A stretch of DNA of 61,582 nucleotides from Rhodospirillales bacterium (lineage in GTDB: Bacteria; Pseudomonadota; Alphaproteobacteria; Rhodospirillales; UBA2165): the NCBI GenBank assembly GCA_022823235.1, contig JAJDXO010000014.1, positions 1-61,582 on the forward strand, in the 5' to 3' direction. The position numbers were made by a program, and so were the translations under genes. This document shows, one piece after another, positions 58,313-61,582 of the stretch. The notes beneath the pieces were generated by a model. The model was not told the origin of the DNA. It saw only the letters and a program-made list of their open reading frames with translations, and ran no database searches. Each line of letters begins with the position of its first letter. Within the stretch, counting starts at the first letter, position 1.

Positions 58313-59554
58313 TCAACGAAAGCGCCGGACATCCTGGAATTCCCGAAGGCGCGTTTCAATCGCCGTGAAGAAAGGGACATCTTTTTTGTCCGCCGTATCG
58401 GTGACGTCAGCCGACCAACCGTGGGCGGCTTTATGCTCCAGGTATCTCTTGACATGCCGCGCGCCCATACGATGGGCGGCAGCCAATAGACCGTCCTCGG
58501 TTACGGTAATTGCGCCCTTGATGCCTTGGAACGTTTGGCCGACATGCCTGGTTGCGCCGTTGTCGCGCAGAGATTTCTCCGTTCTCTCAAGGTAGACCTC
58601 GATCGCTTTTTCCTGGGCTTCGGGATTGTTGAGGAAATCTTCGCGGCTATGGACACCATACCTGCCGGTCCAATTCTTCTCGGCGTCCATCATTCCGGCA
58701 TCTATCAGGGCTTTCTCCGTAAGCTGGTATCGGCCATGCGCCTTGCCCGACTCGTTGTAGGCGCGATAGCCCTGCCGGGCGGACTCTTTTTCATGGATGG
58801 CATTCAAGAACGCATCGGAATATTTGCCGCCCTCCAGAGGAACTCGTGTCAGAACATCGCTGGCACGGGAATTGTCGGGAGACGAGGTCGCCTGGGAAAG
58901 CGAACCATCCATGATTCCCGGCGCCTCATCGTCCGGCTCCGGTTCCTTGGGCCGCCGCGGCGGTTCCCGGTCTTCGGGCGGGATTTTGGCCGCGTCGTCC
59001 AGGCGGCGCATGGAGGCCTCGTCCATGACGCCGGCCAGTTCGGCGCGGGCCTTGCGGCCCATGTCGGGGTTCCTGGCGTAGATCTGGCCCAACAGGTCGG
59101 CGACCTCGGGCGCCGCCGCCTCGCCGTTTTTGGACAACAGGGTCTGGGCCATGAGGACGGGGAAGTCGCCGGGATCGGTGCGCCTGCCCAGCACCCGGAT
59201 GTCCCGCTCGTTCTTGTGCCGCACGGCGGCGTCCGCGGCCGGGATGGGCCGGGCGATCAGCGGCTTCGCCGGTTCGCCGGCGCTTGAAGCCGTGAGCGCC
59301 CGGTTCATGGCCTGGTGGGTGGGGCCGTCCGGATTGGCAATGCCGTCCACCTCGAGATCGTTGGTCTTCTGGAAGTCCTCCATGGCCCCGAACAGCCGGT
59401 CGGAATCCGTCGACACATAGATGTCGTCGGCCCGGGGCTCCATGAAGCCGAGTTGCTCCAGGCCCATCTGGACCTTGAGGGTGTCCATGGGCTTGTTGTG
59501 GTAGGCCCAGCGCTGCCGGGACACGGGGTTCGAGAGTGAAAAGGGAAGGTGCAT
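58313..59554 (-). CDS. Peptidoglycan-binding and muramidase/transglycosylase-like protein
   Basis: This 413-residue protein has a putative peptidoglycan-binding domain (about 24-88: LKVQMGLEQLGFM...FQKTNDLEVDGIANPDG), a linker with an acidic-basic run (PPRRPKEPEPDDE), and a C-terminal lysozyme-like domain (about 244-380) with AIHEKES (Glu255/Glu257 as catalytic candidates), GRYQLT and AAAHRMGARHVKRYL. No signal peptide is seen, so it would need another export route or lysis, as for phage endolysins or secreted effectors. It is followed by two periplasmic-type paralogues and preceded by two terminators. Enzyme activity is not proven by sequence. Confidence 0.8.
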   Translation of the reverse strand: MHLPFSLSNPVSRQRWAYHNKPMDTLKVQMGLEQLGFMEPRADDIYVSTDSDRLFGAMEDFQKTNDLEVDGIANPDGPTHQAMNRALTASSAGEPAKPLIARPIPAADAAVRHKNERDIRVLGRRTDPGDFPVLMAQTLLSKNGEAAAPEVADLLGQIYARNPDMGRKARAELAGVMDEASMRRLDDAAKIPPEDREPPRRPKEPEPDDEAPGIMDGSLSQATSSPDNSRASDVLTRVPLEGGKYSDAFLNAIHEKESARQGYRAYNESGKAHGRYQLTEKALIDAGMMDAEKNWTGRYGVHSREDFLNNPEAQEKAIEVYLERTEKSLRDNGATRHVGQTFQGIKGAITVTEDGLLAAAHRMGARHVKRYLEHKAAHGWSADVTDTADKKDVPFFTAIETRLREFQDVRRFR

Positions 59555-59573
59555 GAGAGTGCTCCCTGCATAT

Positions 59574-59595
59574 AAAAAACCCCCGGGGCCGGGGG
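59574..59595 (-). terminator. Intrinsic terminator 1 (minus strand)
   Basis: CCCCCGG and CCGGGGG (59580-59595, loop GG) form a stem that, on the minus strand, is followed by six U residues (59579-59574). It lies 20 bp upstream of the muramidase-like ATG, so it can end transcripts coming from the atp operon or act as an attenuator. Confidence 0.75.
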
Positions 59596-59598
59596 CAC

Positions 59599-59624
59599 AA
59601 AAAAACCGCCGGCAACGGCGGTTT
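59599..59624 (-). terminator. Intrinsic terminator 2 (minus strand)
   Basis: CCGCCG (59606-59611) and CGGCGG (59616-59621) pair around a four-base loop, extended by A-T pairs, and are followed on the minus strand by seven U residues (59605-59599). It is stacked directly before terminator 1 and probably ends the atp operon. Confidence 0.85.
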
Positions 59625-59805
59625 GGACTCCGGTCTCATCCATCAAAAAAGGACCGGGCGCAAAGCTCCCGATCCTAAGAATAAACCATACCATATCGGT
59701 CGCACATGTCGCAAGTGTTTTTTTGAATTATTTTCTTGAACTCAGGGAATTTCCACCCAACTAAGGATAACCGGGCCGGACAACAGGGAGAAACGCACCG
59801 CGAGG

Positions 59806-59843
59806 TATGGCCAAAAATGTCCAGGAATGTCCATAAATGTCCA
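59806..59843. promoter_or_regulatory. 10-bp-periodic AATGTCCA box array
   Basis: AATGTCCA occurs at 59816, 59826 and 59836 with exactly 10-bp spacing, and TATGGCCA at 59806 continues the series. On the minus strand this reads TGGAC, N5, TGGAC, N5, TGGAC, N5, TGGCC. One box per helical turn on one face suggests an oligomeric DNA-binding protein; the geometry equals that of the MraZ boxes at 32084-32148, but the core differs (TGGAC against TGGGA). The regulator is unknown. Confidence 0.6.
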
Positions 59844-59993
59844 TTGCCGCGCAACCGGAGAAATATGGAATTAAATATCCAGGACAAGTTGATTCAGCGG
59901 GGTGACGGACGAACCCGGCCCCTGGGACGAACGCACGGAAAATCCTCCGGTCCGGCGTCGCCGGGCGGGTTTTCGGGCGCCTCGACCGGGCCG

Positions 59994-60521
59994 CTAATTC
60001 AGTTTGTCGGGAAGCTCGTCGATGGCGTCGTCGATGAGCTGGTCGGCCTTGTCGCCCCGGACCGTGTCCTCGAGGATGGTACGGGTCGCGGTGAGCGCGA
60101 CGTCGGAGGCCATGGCCCGGACCTCCTGGGTCGCCTCGGTCTCGGCCTGGGCGATGCGGTCCATGGCCAGCTTCTCCCTGCGCTGCAGCGAGTGCTCCAG
60201 ATCCTCGGTCATCTTGGCGCGCAGGCGCTCGGCCTCCTCCCGCGCCTCGCCGATGATGGCTTCCGCTTCCCGCTCGGCCTCGGCGATCTTGCGCTTGTAG
60301 GAGGCCAGCAGTTCCTGCGCCTCCTCGCGAAGCCGGGTCGCCTCGTCGAGCTGCCGGCGGATGCTCTCGATCTTGTCGTCCATCATCCGGGTGACGATGC
60401 CCCAGGCCGGCTTGGCGGCGAGCACGATAAACAGGATGAACGACACCGCCACCCAGAAGGTGGGATCGGTGTAGAAGGCGGCGCCGTCGGTTGTGGCGGC
60501 GTGGGCCGGAGAGACGAACAT
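59994..60521 (-). CDS. atpF: ATP synthase Fo subunit b
   Basis: This 175-residue protein is a peripheral-stalk subunit of F1Fo ATP synthase: one N-terminal membrane helix (about 20-38, FWVAVSFILFIVLAAKP) and a long charged helix (REEAQELLASYKRKIAEAER onward) that reaches F1. It overlaps the b' gene stop by one base. It is the last gene of the Fo operon, with terminators about 370 bp downstream. Confidence 0.95.
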   Translation of the reverse strand: MFVSPAHAATTDGAAFYTDPTFWVAVSFILFIVLAAKPAWGIVTRMMDDKIESIRRQLDEATRLREEAQELLASYKRKIAEAEREAEAIIGEAREEAERLRAKMTEDLEHSLQRREKLAMDRIAQAETEATQEVRAMASDVALTATRTILEDTVRGDKADQLIDDAIDELPDKLN

Positions 60522-61012
60522 CAGGCCTTCTCCCGCAGGGCGGCTTCGACCGCGGCGGCCACCGCCCGGGGCGACGGGCTCTCGTCGATCAGGTGCCGCA
60601 CCGTCGAGGCCGCGACCTCGGAGGCCGCTTCCTGGATGCCGGCGATGGCCTCGTCCTTGGCCTGGGCGATGCGGGCCTCCGCGGCCTTGATCTCGGCCGC
60701 CAGCCGCTCGCCGAGGGTGTCGTGACGCCGCGCGCCTTCGGCCGACATGTCGGCGGTGGCCTCCTGGATGACCTGGCGCGCCCGGGCGCGGGCCGCGGAA
60801 AGGGAGGTCTCGTACCTGGCTTCCTCCTCCTTGGCCTCGGCGTTAAGCTGCTCCGCCGTCGACAGATTGTCGTCCAGCCGCTTCTGACGCTCCTCCAGCA
60901 CCTGCTCCACCCGGGGCAGCGCGATGCGCGACATCAGGAAATAGAGCGCCACGAAACAAATCGTCAGCCAGACGATCTGGGTCGGAAAGGCGGTGATATC
61001 AAACTGCGGCAT
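60521..61012 (-). CDS. atpF': ATP synthase Fo subunit b'
   Basis: This 163-residue protein is the second peripheral-stalk subunit (b'), found in alphaproteobacteria, cyanobacteria and plastids, pairing with b as a heterodimer. It has an N-terminal helix (FPTQIVWLTICFVALYFLM) and a long coiled coil (RVEQVLEERQKRLDDNLSTA). It lies between atpE (60 bp) and atpF. The symbol atpG is also used for it. Confidence 0.94.
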   Translation of the reverse strand: MPQFDITAFPTQIVWLTICFVALYFLMSRIALPRVEQVLEERQKRLDDNLSTAEQLNAEAKEEEARYETSLSAARARARQVIQEATADMSAEGARRHDTLGERLAAEIKAAEARIAQAKDEAIAGIQEAASEVAASTVRHLIDESPSPRAVAAAVEAALREKA

Positions 61013-61072
61013 GGAAAAATCCCGATTGCTTCCGGACCGGGCCGCCGGATGCGGCCCGGACGGGGAAGCCGT

Positions 61073-61318
<246 letters not shown>

Positions 61319-61336
61319 CTAGGAAATTTCGTTGGA

Positions 61337-61582
61337 TCAATGGAGATGAACCGCATCCGAAATGTAGATGCAGGTCAGAATGGTGAAGATGTAGGCCTGG
61401 AGGAACGAGATCAGCAGTTCCAGGGCGGTGACGGCGACGAGGCCGGCGACCGGCGCCACGCCGAAGATCCCGAGGGGCACGACGAAACCGGCGACCACCT
61501 TGAGGAGCGTATGGCCGGCCATCATGTTGGCGAACAGCCGGACGCTCAGGCTCACGGGGCGCGACAGGTACGAGATGATCTC
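61337..61582 (-). CDS. atpB: ATP synthase Fo subunit a, C-terminal part
   Basis: This open frame continues past the window end; the visible 81 residues are the C-terminal part of subunit a. [20 protein letters not shown] includes the essential stator Arg (in SVRLFANM), followed by AGHTLLKVV and the final helices [21 protein letters not shown]. It is the first visible gene of the Fo operon atpB-atpE-atpF'-atpF; the F1 genes are not in the window. Confidence 0.96.
   Translation of the reverse strand, partial: EIISYLSRPVSLSVRLFANMMAGHTLLKVVAGFVVPLGIFGVAPVAGLVAVTALELLISFLQAYIFTILTCIYISDAVHLH

Larger units (their letters stand above)
56998..58387. repeat. Tandem duplication of about 690 bp
   Basis: Unit 1 (56998-57690) and unit 2 (57705-58387) are diverged copies. 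Each holds a signal-peptide gene, about 90 bases of spacer, and the 3' end of a muramidase-like gene; in unit 2 that gene is intact. The copies are offset by 697-707 bases, so small indels have accumulated. The unit ends coincide with the stop codon of the small gene on one side and the last 24 codons of the large gene on the other. Confidence 0.85.
59555..59993. other. Intergenic region between the muramidase-like gene and atpF
   Basis: This 439-bp gap holds two stacked minus-strand terminators (59574-59624), an AT-rich stretch (about 59675-59750) that may include the promoter for the muramidase-like gene's upstream leader or simply foreign DNA, a 10-bp-periodic box array (59806-59843), and about 100 bases before the atpF stop in which I see nothing. 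Confidence 0.6.

Noticed and set aside
58313-59554. Prophage remnant
   Set aside because: The lysozyme-like protein resembles phage endolysins, but no capsid, tail, integrase, holin or attachment-site duplication is visible nearby, so a prophage call is not supported.
59806-59843. CRISPR-like array
   Set aside because: Units are 8 bases with 2-base gaps, far too short for repeats and spacers, and no cas gene is present.
59675-59887. Minus-strand 70-residue open frame over the box array
   Set aside because: Its sequence comes from the 10-bp repeats and AT-rich DNA, it has no ribosome site that I can see, and it matches no family.

Overview
The window is GC-rich (about 64-65% by eye) chromosomal DNA of an alphaproteobacterium, most likely Rhodospirillales-like. 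The lineage call rests on the order dcw cluster-lpxC-bamD-recN-ligA, the split b/b' subunits of a stand-alone Fo operon, a fused-free petABC bc1 operon, two-subunit glycine decarboxylase, and a DUF1285-Nudix-DUF6111-CCA transferase group. It is an inference; I could not search databases. No rRNA, tRNA, CRISPR array, integrase or transposase gene was seen.

Layout. 1-2223: end of gcvPA plus gcvPB (glycine cleavage P-protein). 2244-8999 (minus): MoxR ATPase, DUF58, BatA/DUF4159 and a second large membrane protein, a tight MoxR-type operon. 9049-11892 (plus): DUF1285, CoA-type Nudix hydrolase, DUF6111, CCA-adding enzyme. 11926-14863: an HMCES/YedK-like DNA-protein crosslink protein, then (minus) trmL, hemF and a RutE-like nitroreductase. 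15179-20493 (plus): petABC, a periplasmic cyclophilin, and mtnP-mtnA for methionine salvage. 20538-31887: accessory and mixed metabolism: a lower-GC lipoprotein hydrolase, an EamA exporter that seems to have lost its start, an esterase, an MFS exporter, a 2-hydroxyacid dehydrogenase, RidA, two 2-oxoglutarate oxygenases, glnS, a SYLF lipoprotein, a wrecked LysR regulator and a metallophosphatase.

31888-51835 (plus): a complete division and cell wall cluster (mraZ, rsmH, ftsL, ftsI, murE, murF, mraY, murD, ftsW, murG, murC, murB, ddl, ftsQ, ftsA, ftsZ, lpxC), mostly joined by 1-14 base overlaps, headed by a clear MraZ operator array (TGGGN-type boxes every 10 bp) and closed by an intrinsic terminator after lpxC. 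bamD, recN and ligA follow. The genes together make UDP-MurNAc-pentapeptide and lipid II, flip and polymerise it at the septum, and build the Z ring; lpxC and bamD tie in outer membrane synthesis.

56574-59993 is the most unusual part: intergenic palindromic repeats, then on the minus strand a PG-binding/muramidase-like protein followed by a signal-peptide protein, with a tandem duplication of [muramidase 3' tip + signal-peptide gene]. This arrangement (effector, immunity-like gene, orphan effector tip, second immunity-like copy) resembles toxin/immunity loci, which is inference only. It is separated from the Fo operon (atpB, atpE, atpF', atpF; minus strand, running off the window end) by two stacked terminators and a second 10-bp-periodic box array.
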